Positions 35,745 to 49,044 are shown, counted from the first letter of the stretch. The stretch is 55,385 nt of DNA from Zygophlyctis sp. KS116 (GCA_054661495.1 BAAFSQ010000044.1:1-55385); one strand, 5' to 3'. Made by a program: numbers and translations. The notes: generated from the letters alone by a model not told the origin.

Positions 35745-37188
35745 CTAGCTTTTTGAATTGAGATCATTTGTTAAATTTTGAATCCGGGCTTCTGGATCAA
35801 CTATACTCCAGTATCTGGTTTTATCCAAACATAAAGAACAAAGTAGCCAATTTATGATGCCAAAGAGACCTCGGACAATATTTAGAGATTTCCATAAAAA
35901 GAAATCACCCTGAGCTGCATCCATTTTAGATTTGTCCGAATACCAGTTTGGCATCCCATAATCACCTCCAAAACGATCATCTGTGCCTGAACAGTAAAAT
36001 TCATCATCTAATCCAACCAAAATAGAGTTTGATATAATAGAAATTAGACCGCATATAATAATTCCTAATTTAACCATGAAAACTAAAGTAAATGGTCTAT
36101 GAGACACTGTTCTCCTCTCTCCTAAAACTATATCACATCCTGCCAATACAGCTAATGTTACAAAAAAATTGAAAATTAAAGACATATTTTGAGCATTTCT
36201 ACTATAGTATGCATAGAATAAGTACACGGGATCATTAATTGTAACATCTCCCCCTATAAATGAAGAAAAAGAAGGAAGTATTATCAATGATAATAGACAC
36301 AATCCTGCATAATAAGCCTGAAAAACATGAAGAAAGGAATGCCTATTAATTTGTAAGTTCTAATGGATCACCGATAACTAAATTACCCTTGCAAGATTTA
36401 AATTTATTCTTTCCCAAGATTGCGTATCTATCAATTGCGGTATCCGCTCTTGATCACTGAATTTAATAAACTTTCCTCCATCTTGATTTAGATTTCAGTA
36501 ATTACCATCAATAAATTTAGCATCTGGTAAAGGCTGTATCTTATGAGGCATCTGAGCTCCTAAAACATCTGCAAAATCATATGATTCTAAACTTAAATTC
36601 GACTCTTGCCTGACTGTATCTGCTGATTTTGGACGATTATTTTTCAAGTCTTCATTTGACAATATTATTACATCACCTATAATTTAAATCTAGTCATCTA
36701 CCATCCGATGGAGATTGAACTTCAATTGCTTTATTCTTTAGACTGGGCCTTTTCTTCCTGTTTGATGATTTTCGGACGCGAGAATTACTCTCTTCGACTT
36801 TAGCAGCTCCTATAGCATCAACCGACGCAGCCTTTTTTGTTACAATCGGAGGCGGCTTTGGCCTTGGAAACTCGGGATTAGATCTGAGAGAATTCGGGAA
36901 AGATGGTGGAGTTGGTGCGGTCATTATTGTAAATCGCGTCAATTCATATTCTTGATGATCAAGTGCAATCTTTGGACTACTATCAGAAAGTTCTAACAGA
37001 GATTCCAATAAGGATCATTATAAATAGACCAGTTATTTATTACCAGCAGTTCTTCCAGACTTGTCGGGACCAAGCCCAGAGCCTAAGATTCGCTCTTTCG
37101 CAGAGAGTTTAACTGATACACAAGGAGCTAAGCGCTTTGGGATGTCCTCGGCAGATAAGATGACTTTAGATGGACTTCGGGATAACAT
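35745..37188 (-). CDS. TMEM237: TMEM237-like transition-zone protein
   Basis: ATG 37188-37186 begins a long basic/Ser/Pro-rich cytosolic N-terminus, with PTPPSFPNSLRSNPEFPRPK and RKSSNRKKRPSLKNKA. Short introns lead to DGGKFIKFSDQERIPQLIDT and QSWERINLNLAR. Four membrane helices follow (GLCLLSLIILPSF, FFVTLAVLAGCDIVLGE, VKLGIIICGLISIISN, NIVRGLFGIINWLLCSLCLD). That disordered-then-four-TM layout, with AYYSRNAQNMSL between helices, matches TMEM237, a ciliary transition-zone gate component (JBTS14). Identification rests on layout and several short motifs. Confidence 0.65.
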
Positions 37189-37292
37189 TTCCTGGGAATG
37201 TAATATATTCAAAATGGTATTTTAGCTTTTACTGAGGTTAGAATGTTTGTAAAATACACTGGAGCAGACTTTTAGTTTCTTCAATTGGGAAA

Positions 37293-40200
37293 ATGAATGG
37301 ATGGTCAATCGTTAAGCTCCCGCAAATAAAAGACGGAAATTTGGTTTGGTTTACAAAAAATCAAAATTATTTGCGGGATGCACTGCTCCCAGACAATCTG
37401 TTATCATATTATGAATTGTGGATATTTTCCCATGAACCGATCAATTATCAGAATGGTCATTTGATTGAATCAGATGAACTCTGTTTTGATAACTTGTACT
37501 CTTTTTTTCATGCTCCAATTGAAACTTGTGATCAAGTTTGGGATTGTTTTATGGATGCATTCTATCTCTCACTTTCTAGGTACGTGTATGATACTTGATT
37601 AAATTAGGGAATGGATAAAGGATGGAATTATTGGGTTGAAAAATGAGTTTTTAATATCATCAGATGCTTCAGTCTTGCTTTGTCCTTACATGATGTCTGA
37701 TTGTCTCATAATACAAGCAAAAGTCCAAAGGAGAAAGGTAAAAAGTCTTAATGACAAAGCTTTAAGAAGTAAAGTTCCAGTTATATTGGCCCCAATGGGT
37801 ATCAAGGCGCTTTTAAGGTACTCTGATCCGGACAACTAACAAATATAGAGGAGATCAAGAAACGGAACAAAATGAACCTCTTTTAGAGGAGTTTTACAAG
37901 AATATTTTTGGTGATTTTGAAAGAATTTTGGGAGAGGAGAATATTCCAAAGTGGTTGGTTTGTCAGATTGGCTCAAAAATGTATAAATATCCGTCATGTC
38001 TGATACAATATTGTGGTTTAGAGGACTCGGCCTTGGAAATTCTTAATGATCAGGATCCATTATTGGATTTAAAAACTCGAGATTGTGATTTAAGATCCGA
38101 TTTTGAGCCGCTGGATATTTTAAAGGAGACTGAAATTTTTGAATCTACTCAAATTGATGCTCCGCTTCGGGTTTCTGTAAATTCTGTTCAATCAGTAAAG
38201 GAAAATTCATTACAAGATTCGGCAAAAAGTGCTCATCTGTCTTCTTTTCCTTTGATTGAATCTAAAACCGATTTCTTTTATAATTCTGACACGATGCGCA
38301 TGGATAATTTTGCCACTCTCAATTCAAATTTTGATATTTATATGTCAGAGTCTAAAACTAAAAAAATGGAGGAGGACAAGATGATTGACTTAAATTTGGA
38401 TGATGTTGCTGAAGACGATTTTGATTTCTTTGGAAATACTGGAACCAAGACAACAGTAACAAAACTGCAGGTAGCTGGCGGCTGTGTATTTTCTCCTTTT
38501 TCTACTGGATCAACACCAGACGTATGTTCTTTAGGAAACCCTTTCTCTCCTCATACTCCGGCTGCTATAAATAGTGTACCTGCTCATCCATCTCCGATTT
38601 TAGAAAATGAAAAAAATGTGTCATCGGTTGACACGGCATTCAATGATGTATATGATCACTGCGTATCTAAAATCTTTTCCAGGAAGATTCTTGGTATTCA
38701 AGTCGAATCATCAATAGACATGATCCCATCCAAATGGCATCCCTTTAAATTTCAGAATGGGCAATTAGATATCTTTCAAAAGTATGGCAGGGAAGAAAAA
38801 TACTCATATGTGCCATTAAAATCATTTAATGTAGAGCGTGATAACTTTTCTGAGGATATGTCTGAAATGGGACATCCTGAAGACACAATTGAAGAGGAAA
38901 AAATAGAATATTTCATGGTTGGTCATCCACTGGACCTGCTCTGGGATACCTCGTCTATAAAAGAATATGTTTCTGGGAAAATATTAAGGGATTTAATGGC
39001 TGATTATGGTGATATTCATTTCACGGCGCAATCTCTTGAATTCAAGAAGGAATTACATCAATCTTGTATCCGACTCTTCCCGTCAGATCCTGTTATACCG
39101 CAATCACTGGCAAAATATGTGATGGATTTTATTACAGCAAGATTGTCAAGTGCCCTTGAATTTGTGGGGGTTAGCGATCGACTTAAATTGCAGCATCATT
39201 TTGATTTGCAGGGTAATTTCTCATATTGTTTAACATTAGAAGCCGAAAAGTCGTCAAAGTATGGAAAATTTAAGAAGAAGAGGAAGATTGCAGATCCTAT
39301 ATTGGAGCCAATTTTTTTAAATATCATGGTCAACTATAACAATAAGATTGTTACTGCATCTCCTACAATTTTGGACCTTTGGGATAATCTACTATTGCGT
39401 CCTGCATCTGGTCAGAAAGATACAATATGGTGGACTATTTCTCCTACCTCCCCACATGTTCAAAAAGCTGCTCATGACTGGAGCATGAGTGCCGTAAAGG
39501 CATGGGAAGGATCGCGTTTGGGAGAAGCATATGCTCAGCCTACTATTTGTGCATCTAATGCAGATACCAAGGAAAATCACATCACGGAAAACTACAAAGA
39601 ATGCATCATTAAAAGCTATTTGAATGCATTAGATACTTTGGGTAAGAATGCCTTAAGCATAATGCGTAGTTGAAAAAGAAATAAGCTTTCTATATAGTGC
39701 TTCGGGATCGTTTTATAAAATGCATGTTTCAACCTTTACAATTATTTCAATATTCATCCCTAGTAATATTTTATCATATTCAGATGGGTATCATCTATTT
39801 GGTTATTTTCTGCATAATTTGTCTAAAGGCGCAAATATTTCATTAAAAACCTTGAAGAGTATATATATCTACAACCCCTTGGATTCACTAAAACTGAAAA
39901 ATAGTCAAAAAGACCCACAAACCATCAATTCCTCTATATTTTTAATTTATAGTCAATGTAGATCCAGGCCCGATTTCTCTTTTTCACCATTATATAAGAA
40001 ATGTAAATCAAACCCCTTTGAACCAACTTTCAGTTTAAACTGCTCAACTTTTGAACCTTCTAAACTCTATTCTAGCCGATCTCGATATTTATTTGTAAGA
40101 ATTCATAGTATGGATGATAATGATTTTATCTGTGTCTCGTGGATAGATTCTCTTTTTGAAGAATGCCATGATCCTCTAGTATTTTCTGAAAAGAGTCGAT

Positions 40201-40772
40201 TAAAATTATTGGAAAAAGTCTGGTTAAAAACCATTTCATATCTTGATCCTGAATATGGATGGCATGTCGTAATAACTTACAATAATCCTGTTAATCGGAC
40301 AGAATTAAATAGTTGGAAAACTCTTTGGCATACATTTTATGATTACTGTAATAGTTCAAATGCATCTGAAGATTTAAACCTTTCACCTTCTGTATCATCA
40401 TACGCATCATCTGCATCAACTCCGGTCGAATCAAATTTTGAAATCCCATTGTCTCAAATTGACCAACTTTCAGTAATTACTGTTAATTCAAATGATTTAA
40501 TAATTTCCTCTACTCCTGACACCTGGCTAAATTGGTATAAGAACAATGTATCAGATTTAAAAAATGAAAATCCTTGTGGATGGATCTACATGTCTAATCA
40601 CCCTATTCCTGTTGGGTCTATTTTGCCTGTTTGTAGTGGATACATTCTTCCTAGTGGCGATCGTATTAATGTAATGATTGGCTGGGATATGAAGAAACGT
40701 CTGATACATTCATGTTTTGGGATTGGAGGACTCAAGTGGACTAGAGATCTGATTAGGGGAGGTTTTGTTTGA
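37293..40772 (+). CDS. MED13: Mediator subunit MED13 (CDK8 module)
   Basis: ATG 37293 with short introns near 37,580 and 37,820. The N-terminal part (ELWIFSHEPINYQNGHLIES, VWDCFMDAFYLSLSREWIKD) fits MED13_N. An acidic central linker follows. The C-terminal part has TASPTILDLWDNLLLRPASG, then the PIWI-like RSRYLFVRIHSMDDNDFICV with SWID and GWHVVITYNNPVNRTELNSW. One join between 39,660 and 39,790 is unresolved: phases fit an intron of about 117 bases, much longer than its neighbours, or a missed micro-exon. MED13 tethers the CDK8 kinase module to Mediator. Confidence 0.85.
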
Positions 40773-40803
40773 TTTTGTGCCTAATTCCCGGCGCTTTGAA
40801 AAA

Positions 40804-43800
40804 ATGGAAAATTCTTTTGAATCATTTCCTAGTGAGTTTATCAATTCATCGTAAGTTGTTGACATTCTGAGACTAGACTATTAATGGAGAATCCAGGACC
40901 AGACAATCTAGCTCCAATATCCAATGGAGCGGAAATGCCAGCGCAACTCCCACGGATTCACGAGCTATCAGAAACTTCAAAACAGCTCAATGTCAAGGAT
41001 GCAGTCAGTTATCTGGATCAAGTCAAGCAAAAGTTTCATGATCAACCAGAAATTTACAATAGATTTTTAGACATCATGAAGGACTTTAAGGCTCAGACGT
41101 AAGTCTTTTAAACTAAAATCAGAATATCTACTCCTGGTGTTATTGATAGAGTATCTGCTATTTTTAGGGGACATCCAAGTTTAATTATGGGATTTAATAC
41201 TTTTCTTCCTGCTGGTTATCGAATTGAACCTACAGATAATCCAGAAGAACCTATTGCAGTATATACTCCTCATGATCAGGTTGGTTTTTATAATACTCCT
41301 AATGTTTTCAATGGGAATTTACCTTCAATGTCACAATTGCCAGGGTTTAAATATGGGACTGATGAGTCATCAGGGCCAGTAGCATTACCTCCGATAAACT
41401 CTATAGCAAGACATGCAGGAGTTGCAAGTGTACCAAGTCAAAATTTGGGAGTTGGGGCAGTTTTACCAGGCTCTATACCAATTTCAGGATCTGTACCTTT
41501 ATCAATTCCAGGAATAGTTCCTCTTTCTGCTACGAATGGTGGGAAACTACTGGCTCATGCTTTTCCTCAAGAAGAGGTTGAAGAGGCTCAGCCTTCTCGT
41601 CCAATCATTCATCCTCCTGAACATAGAGCGCCGGTAGAGTTTAATCAGGCTATCAATTATGTGAATAAGATTAAAGTAAACTGATTAATGAATTTATTTT
41701 ATAGAATAGATTTGCCTCTGAACCAGAAATTTACAAGAAATTTTTGGAAATTTTACAAACTTACCAAAAGGAGCAGAAGCCTATTCAAGAAGTAATTCAT
41801 AATCAATACTTAATCTTAGGTTTATGCCCAAGTTCAGATACTCTTTAATGGTGCACAGGACTTATTACAGGAATTTAAACATTTCTTACCAGATCCAGCT
41901 GCTGGAGGGAGAATAGGATATTCTAGAGCAAATGTGGTATTTTAAATTCCAAAATTTAATATTAGGCGGCATCTCGTCGTGGGAAAAGACCAATTACTAA
42001 CGCTCATACTTCTGCCTACGGAATGGCTCGAAAGAGAGCTCGAACTGCTCCTTTCAAGCCAATTCCTAATGCTGAATTGGATAAATCAGGAACATTGGAG
42101 GAATTGGAATTTTTTGAAAAATGTAAAAGGATTATGGGAAATAAGACTACTTATAACGAATTTCTAAAAGTCTTGAATTTATTCAGTCAGGAACTGATGG
42201 ATGCAAAGACGCTGGTTGATCGGGTGGAACCGTTCTTGGTAAAAGCTCCTGAATTATTTGACTGGTTCAAAAAGTTTGTTAGATTCGAAGAAGAAGATGT
42301 TATATGTATTGTTTATTTTATTGATAATATTAGATAATGTTCCAGCCGAGAGACCGGAAATCGATTACAAAACCTGCCGCAAAAGCGGTCATAGTTATCG
42401 GCAACTACCTTTAACGGTATTTTTGAAATTATTTACTCTAGATTCCTCGCCCTGTTTGCAGCGGGAGGGATGATTTAGCAAAAGAAGTTTTAAATGATGA
42501 TTGGATTTCTCACCCAGTTTATTTATCGGAAACAGGATTTGTTGCTCACAAAAAAACTCAGTATGAAGAGGCAATGTATAAATGTGAGGAAGAACGATAC
42601 GAATTTGATTTGAATATTGAAGCTAATCTTGATACGATAGCACTATTAGAACCTTGGATGAAGAAGCTAGACGCCATGAGCATTGAGGAAAAAGCGAAAT
42701 TCAGGCTCCCTAGGGATCTTGGCGGTATTTTAAATGTTTATAATTTCAGGATTTTCTACATCTATTTTCCAACGTATGATCAAGAAGGTCTATGACAGAG
42801 AACGAGGTCTGGAAGTTATCGAGGCCGTATTTAACAATCCCGCCATTGCTTTACCTATTGTTATGAAAAGATTGAAGCAAAAGGATGAGGAATGGAAGCG
42901 ATCACAGGTATATTTATATCGTCTGATTATTTAGCGCGAATGGAGCAAAATCTGGCGTGAAATCGACTCTAAGAATTTTGCAAAGTCTTTAGACCACCAG
43001 GGAATACTTTTCAAAACAACCGATCGTAAAGCCATGAACTCTAAATCTTTGATGATTGAAATTGAAACTTTATATCGGGAACAGCGTGAACGATACAATC
43101 GCCGACCTGGTGCACCTCAAGCGCCCACTACCAGATATCAACTTGATTTTGCTTTTAAAAATTTGGACATATTCGAAGATGTGAATAAGGCACTGATCAC
43201 GTTTATGACTGCGAACTTAGGACTTAATAGTGCAGATGATGCCGGCTTTAAGAATTTTTTGAAAACTTTTGTCAATAGGTTTTTCTTTTTTGAAGAGAAG
43301 GCTTCAAAATCAATCCTGCCTGAAAACGAAGCGAATGGTGGAACAACAGCTGCAAAAGACGTGATTATGGCCGATGTTACCACAAATTCTAAAATAGAAG
43401 GATCGTCTGACCAACGTAAATCATATTCCTTCTATGCCAATACCAATTTTTATGTTTTTTTCCGTTTATACCAGGTTTGCATTATATTTTCTAATATTTA
43501 GATGCTATATGCCCGACTGCTCAAGATGAAAGAATTATCGGATGAATTGTCTGAAAAACCTCCTAGTGCTGTTTCTGTAAATCCTGTAGCTGCTGAGCTG
43601 GGCTTACAAAACGAATCACGTAAGATTCATTAATAATAATAATCCAGTCCCCGCGTTTGTAGAAAGCGATCGATACGCTGAACTTTTCAAAAATACTTTA
43701 GCAGTCATCTCCAATGAAATGGATCCCACGGATTATGAAGATAAATCTAGAAATATGTTTGGTATTTCTGCATATTTGGTTTTCACTATTGATAAACTGC

Positions 43801-44563
43801 TGCAAACACTAGCAAAACAAGTAATTTCGTTTTTTTAAAACCCAGATTCACTCTATCATTACGGATGCTAAAAGTCTGGATCTATTAAACTTATACAAGA
43901 AAGATGCCGAAAAGAAAGACACCAGTTCACGCCAGGAAGCAGTTTTCAGATTATCAGCCGAATCATTAATGCAAGATGAAAATATGATACGCCTTGAATT
44001 TGTAATTCTAATACTAAATTTAACAATAGTTTACTTCAGAAAGAGTCTTGACGATTCAGCTTTTAGGGAAAGAAGATCATATTTCAGAAGCGACTCTAAC
44101 AGCTGACGAGAAATGGTCATTTTATGTGGATCAATTTTTACAACTTTCCACCAACGAACCTCTCAGTGGCAACCAACGTGAACCTTTTCTTAAACGCAAT
44201 CTTCCTTTAAATGTAAATCGTGAATCACCAGAAAACGTTGAAACACGATCTGGGCTGGAACTTAAAATCTGTATGGATACTTATAAAATCTTTTTTGTGG
44301 AGAATACTGAAGATTATTTCTACCGAAAGCACAATTCTGGAGACACTTTTTCCCTAGACTCTTATAATCACTTGTTGGCAAAGGATAAAAAACAGCGTTT
44401 TACCAAATTCCGAAATTGGCTTGAAAGTGCTGAAACAGGATGGAAGACTAATTTACCAGATCCAGTCAGTGCCCAAGATCAATTTGAAAGATTGAAGGAA
44501 TCAGGAACCTGGGATGTTCATAGTGGAGTTGATGAATCGTTTAGGAAATTGCGTGTGAGATAA
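40804..44563 (+). CDS. SIN3: SIN3 transcriptional co-repressor scaffold
   Basis: ATG 40804 with an intron at 40851-40876 (26). PAH1 reads [20 protein letters not shown] followed by [16 protein letters not shown]2 is [13 protein letters not shown] then [22 protein letters not shown]3 begins [20 protein letters not shown]. The histone-deacetylase interaction domain has [40 protein letters not shown] and [20 protein letters not shown]. About a dozen short introns split it. SIN3 organises Rpd3/HDAC complexes. The gap to MED13 is only 31 bases. Confidence 0.92.
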
Positions 44564-44578
44564 TTTTTTGGGAATATA

Positions 44579-45167
44579 ATGCGCAGAATTGAGCCGATTG
44601 GTCCTGAGATTCCAGTTTCTCCATATCCACTTTTACTCTGTGGTGCAGTGTCTAAAGGATTTGGCAGAGGAAGCAAAGATTTGGGAATCCCAACTGGTAC
44701 ATTTACTAATTGCTGACCATAGCAAATCTACCAGAGACTGTCGCCACTTATGCAGGCGAAAAACTTGAAACCGGTATTTACTATGGATGGGCATCTGTTG
44801 GATCCCAAGAGTTTGTTTGGCCCGCCGTTATGTCATTTGGTTGGAATCCTTATTATAAAAATGAAAAACGATCAGCAGTATGATGAATTTATTAATACTT
44901 AGGAAGTGCATATTATGCACAAGTTTGAAAATGATTTCTATGGAGAGGAACTAAGAATGATGGTTGTTGGTTATTTGAGGGACGAACAAAACTATCCTAG
45001 TTTAGGTATTTATTAAATAGTAAATCATAGATGCATTAATTGCAGATATTAATTTAGACAAAGCAATTGCAACTATTTCATTGAACAGATCGTTCTATAT
45101 CGGTAGGATTTTTCTAAATCTAAATAAAGGGCTCAAGGATGATCCGCAACTCTTACACTCTAAATAG
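44579..45167 (+). CDS. FMN1: Riboflavin kinase
   Basis: ATG 44579 with introns 44697-44722 (26), one near 44,880, one near 45,006 and 45103-45129 (27). The protein shows [20 protein letters not shown] (the flavin/ATP P-x-T-AN motif), then [29 protein letters not shown] and [20 protein letters not shown] with the catalytic Glu. The last exon ends [13 protein letters not shown]. It phosphorylates riboflavin to FMN. The stop TAG 45165-45167 lies inside the first exon of the next gene, a same-strand overlap of 29 bases in another frame. Confidence 0.88.
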
Positions 45168-45732
45168 ATGTATAGAATAATTATCTTAAATTATAGTTTT
45201 GAGAACAAGTGCTATATCTAAAGCATCGGTCCCCAATTTCACTCCATTGGCTGAAAACACTAGAGCTATTGAATTACTAAAATCAGGAAATGAATTATGG
45301 GAATCTTCAAAGATCAATGATGCAATAACCAAATATAAAGAATCCATTTCTATTCATCCTTCTGGCGATGCTTATTATAATTTGGGAAACTGTTTTTACT
45401 GTTTGGGAGAGATTGAAAATGCTAAAGAGAGTTGGGAGTCTTCTTTAAAATTAGATTTAGCTCGATCTGATGCCCATGTTAATTTAGCAAATGTTTATGC
45501 TTTAAACTTGAAAGATTTTGAAAATGCGAATACTCATTATGAAGCTGCTTTAAGATTAAATGGTGAAGATGGTCAAATTCATTATAATTATGCAGTAGTT
45601 TTAGATGCACAGGGGAATTTAGAAAAATGTATTCAACACTATCAGAAGGCTCGAAAACTAGGAGTACCAGTAGATAAAAATCTAAGAAACGCAATGGCGA
45701 AATTAATAGGGAAAGAAGCCAAAAAAGATTAA
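45139..45732 (+). CDS. TPR protein with probable mitochondrial presequence
   Basis: The open repeat region lacks a usable ATG. ATG 45139 plus an intron at 45170-45196 (27) supplies [20 protein letters not shown], a basic, Ser/Arg-rich presequence-like start. Three to four TPR units follow: ELLKSGNELWESSKINDAIT, GDAYYNLGNCFYCLGEIENA, SDAHVNLANVYALNLKDFEN and IHYNYAVVLDAQGNLEKCIQ. A basic tail ends EAKKD. It resembles mitochondrial TPR assembly factors but no specific orthologue is clear. Its first exon overlaps the end of riboflavin kinase, and its stop overlaps the convergent gene by 4 bases. Confidence 0.7.
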
Positions 45733-46256
45733 TGATTCCATTTCGGTACTTTTGTGTAGTCTAGTTCCTCTAGATCATTCCAGTCAGAGGTTGTCATTTG
45801 GTCCAAGTACTCTTTAGCATTAACAAATGTGACTGCGGGAGGATTTTCTTGAGATGTTACTGATGAATCCTTTGATTCGGATTTAGATCGTTCAGATTTA
45901 GATGATGTAGATTTAGACGATGCAGATTTAAAAGGTACAAAATCTTTAGAACCGTTCTTGCTATTCTTTCTAAATGATTGTTTAGATTTTGGCGGATGAG
46001 TCCGCTCTGCAGGATTTTGATCTTTTCCTAATTTTGGTTTGGCAGGGAGTTTGAATGATGATTCATCTGCAACTTCCCATGCATGAATTACTTTTTTATT
46101 TTCCTCCTTTTCCCATGCATGGACAACTTTATCTTTTTTAATTTCCAACTTTACATCTAGTCTAGACTTTGTAATAATAGTCTCTGGCTGAGAATACTCT
46201 TCTCTCCTAGGCGGAGGAACATATATTTGTCTTTCCTTTTTACTCTTTTCCGGCAT
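45729..46256 (-). CDS. Hypothetical Lys/Ser-rich disordered protein
   Basis: ATG 46256-46254 opens an intronless 175-residue frame. It starts KKERQIYVPPPRREEYSQPE, has two KVVHAWE/KVIHAWE units, a Ser/Lys tract (STSSKSERSKSESKDSS) and ends SDWNDLEELDYTKVPKWNH. The conserved-looking ends around a disordered middle suggest a binding protein, perhaps RNA-related given the YVPPPRR motif, but I cannot name it. It overlaps the TPR gene stop by 4 bases. Confidence 0.6.
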   Translation of the reverse strand: MPEKSKKERQIYVPPPRREEYSQPETIITKSRLDVKLEIKKDKVVHAWEKEENKKVIHAWEVADESSFKLPAKPKLGKDQNPAERTHPPKSKQSFRKNSKNGSKDFVPFKSASSKSTSSKSERSKSESKDSSVTSQENPPAVTFVNAKEYLDQMTTSDWNDLEELDYTKVPKWNH

Positions 46257-46297
46257 TTATGAATTACGGAACCTCAAAACTCGGAGAAATTTTTAAG

Positions 46298-47708
46298 TTA
46301 ATGATGATCAAAGGTTTCTAAATGTACATCAGCCTTGAAAACTTTTGGATGTGATGCTAGTCTCATTTTGACTTTACGAGCAGTTTCTTGAGCATCTTTG
46401 AGTAAAATATGATCGTCTGTTAGAATTATATCCAGTACAACTTCTATTCCTTCCTTGCGATAATGAAATGTAGAATGTGATATTTTCTTGACATCATTTC
46501 TACTTTCTTGTAAAGCCCAATCTATAATCTCTTTTTCGATTTCAGATGTTGGATGGGTAGAGACTATTGCTTCATCATGATTATGTTGTTCACTATCAAC
46601 ATGAACAATTACCTAATAATAAATTCTTATTTCTTACTTCTGATACACCTTCAACTTGAGTTAAGAGAGCGTGGCGACAATTTTCAGCCAATTGATGCGC
46701 ATGAGATACAGAGATGTTGGGGTTTACAACTAATTGTAAATCAACTATATTTTCTTTATAAAAATTAGAAAAATACCATGAATAAAAGGACCCATTTTTC
46801 TTCCACGAACAGAATGAAATCCATGAATGTTTTTATCAATCTTGATTCTTCCTAGAGCTTCATTTACATTTTTTAAAGTCATATCAGGAACTGCAATATC
46901 CATAAGCTCTTTAAAAGCTGGTATACCAGAATCTATTCCCATTTTTAAAATCATTATAGAGACGACTAGTCCACCTACAGGGTCTAAAAGAGGATAACCT
47001 AGAGCTACAAATTACATAAATTATATTACTTGCACCTGCAACTCCAGCTAATGCTACAATAGAAGAATAAACATCTGATCTATGATGATATGCATTAGCT
47101 ATAAGAACGCTTGATTGTGTTTTTTTACCAACTTTTAAAGTTATCCTATAAAGCCATTCTTTGACTCCAATTGACCCAACTAGTAAAACCGCAGCCCAAG
47201 GAGACATTATAAATGATTCTAAAGTGATTTCACTTATACCATTTCCCTGTAAAATTTCTTGAAATTGATGAAATGAATGGCCAGCCATACCAATTGATCC
47301 TCCAACCAATAACAAAGACACGCCAAGCCCACCCAAAGGTTCCATTTTTCCATAACCATAAGGATAAGATTTATCTGCTTTTCTATTCCTTGCAGTTTTG
47401 TATGCTGCTAATGTTATAAAATCCGAAAGCAAATCTCCTAGAGAATGCAATGCCTCTGCCATGAGAGAAGATGAATTATATAAGACGCCCCCAGTCCCTT
47501 TAATCATTGTTAAGCCAATGTTTGAGAAAAGTCCTAAAATTGTTACTCTGGTTCCCTCTTTTGAAGAATCGGTTTGATGATGGTGGTGGTGGTGATGATG
47601 AGTACCATGCCATCGCTTAGACAATACAAGGCTATACGAGAGAGAATTGTAGTTTGATCTAACAAGCGGGAATAAACTGATAGACTTTCTAAAGGTTTGC
47701 CGAATCAT
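46298..47708 (-). CDS. MMT1: Mitochondrial cation-diffusion-facilitator (MMT1/2-like)
   Basis: ATG 47708-47706 begins a basic presequence (MIRQTFRKSISLFPLVRSNY) followed by eight consecutive His. CDF transport motifs are the HxxxD pair in AEALHSLGDLLSDF and NAYHHRSDVYSSIVALAG, with KSYPYGYGKMEPLGGLGVSL between. Short introns lead to PLLDPVGGLVVSIMILKMGI and a C-terminal ferredoxin-like domain ending near HLETFDHH. Yeast Mmt1/2 export mitochondrial iron. The His run could bind metal. Stop is TAA 46300-46298. Confidence 0.88.
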
Positions 47709-47743
47709 TCCGTCCGTTTGCGGAACTTAACCTACGGGAATTG

Positions 47744-49044
47744 AATGGAACTTGTCGGCCTTGTCTTTATACACCGACATGGTATTTAATAACTATTAAA
47801 TCAAAGGGCAGAGAACTCCTGTTTATCCAAACTATTCGCAGCACATTTATCCTTATCTTTGGCAAGATTGTCATAAAACGCCAATGCTACATGATTTTTA
47901 TCAGTCAATAGAGCATTTCTCTAGAATAAATCCAGGTTATTATCACTCATAATATCTTAGAAAGTGAAACGCCACCAACGCTCAATATACAGAATGCTCA
48001 AGAGTCATTTAAGCATGTGGAAACGGCAAAATCATTGACGGCATTGTTACCCGGATATTGTTTTTACGGTCAACTTACTGATACAGGAAAAAGGAATATG
48101 ATGGCTTTGGGTATGTTGATTTTAGTTCACATTAGGCTCTAGACTTAGATTTCAATATATCACACGTTTAAAGTTGTTGGGTGAATCTCTGGATCCACAA
48201 AATCTTTATATTAGATCTACAGATTACTCTAGAACAATTGAAAGTGTTCAGTATCTTTTAGGAGGATTATATCCAGTAAAATATAGAAAAACGGGTCAAG
48301 ATCTCTTTATCCATGTACGTGATTATCAAGATGAAACCATGATACCTCATACTAATTGTCCATCACTGTTGGCTGATACTTTAAAGGCCAAGAATGCATT
48401 ACATAGTGCAGTCTATGAAGAAGCTATAAGAGCATATGAAGGAATCAAGCATTTGGGTAATTCTTTAAATCTAAAAATCAGGAATTCCAGATGCAAATAT
48501 TGAAAATAAGAAATCAATTCATAGAGTCTATGACTTTTTAGCATGTTTAAAAGGACACGGAATCTTGTATCCTTTTAATATAACAAAGAAGAATCTCTTG
48601 GATTTTGAACAACTCTGTGTCAAAACGTGGTGTAACATTTATCAAGATACTAGCATGGCAAGAAGAGCTATTGGTAGATTTTTACCAGAGATTAAAGAGA
48701 AAATCCTGGAAATCATTTCAGGTCCTAATCTAAAACTGGCTATATTTTCTGGACATGATTCAACAATCTCCCCATTACTCTGTGCATTTAAAGTATTTGA
48801 TGGCTCTTATCCTGATTTTGCCTCAAATATTACATTTGAAATTTATTCTGGTATAGATTCACATTATATAAAGATGCTTTATAATGGAAATGCCTTGAAA
48901 ATACCAAGTTGCTCACCTGTTCCTGGTAATGACCACTTGTGTACATTACAAGATTTTGTTTCACACATGGATAAACTTACACCCACCGATTACGAGCAGG
49001 AATGCAAATGTGACCAAATAATAAATCCTGATTGGGATGATTAG
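47744..49044 (+). CDS. Histidine acid phosphatase family
   Basis: ATG 47744 begins MELVGLVFIHRH, and a 25-base intron splits the RHGQRTP catalytic motif. The next exons read YPNYSQHIYPYLWQDCHKTP, IRSTDYSRTIESVQYLLGGL and finally the proton-donor HD motif AIFSGHDSTISPLLCAFKVF. The order fits branch-2 histidine phosphatases such as ACP6 or acid phosphatase. No signal peptide is seen, so an intracellular lysophosphatidate or other monoester phosphatase is more likely than a secreted one. The stop overlaps the convergent histone-fold gene by 4 bases. Confidence 0.8.
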
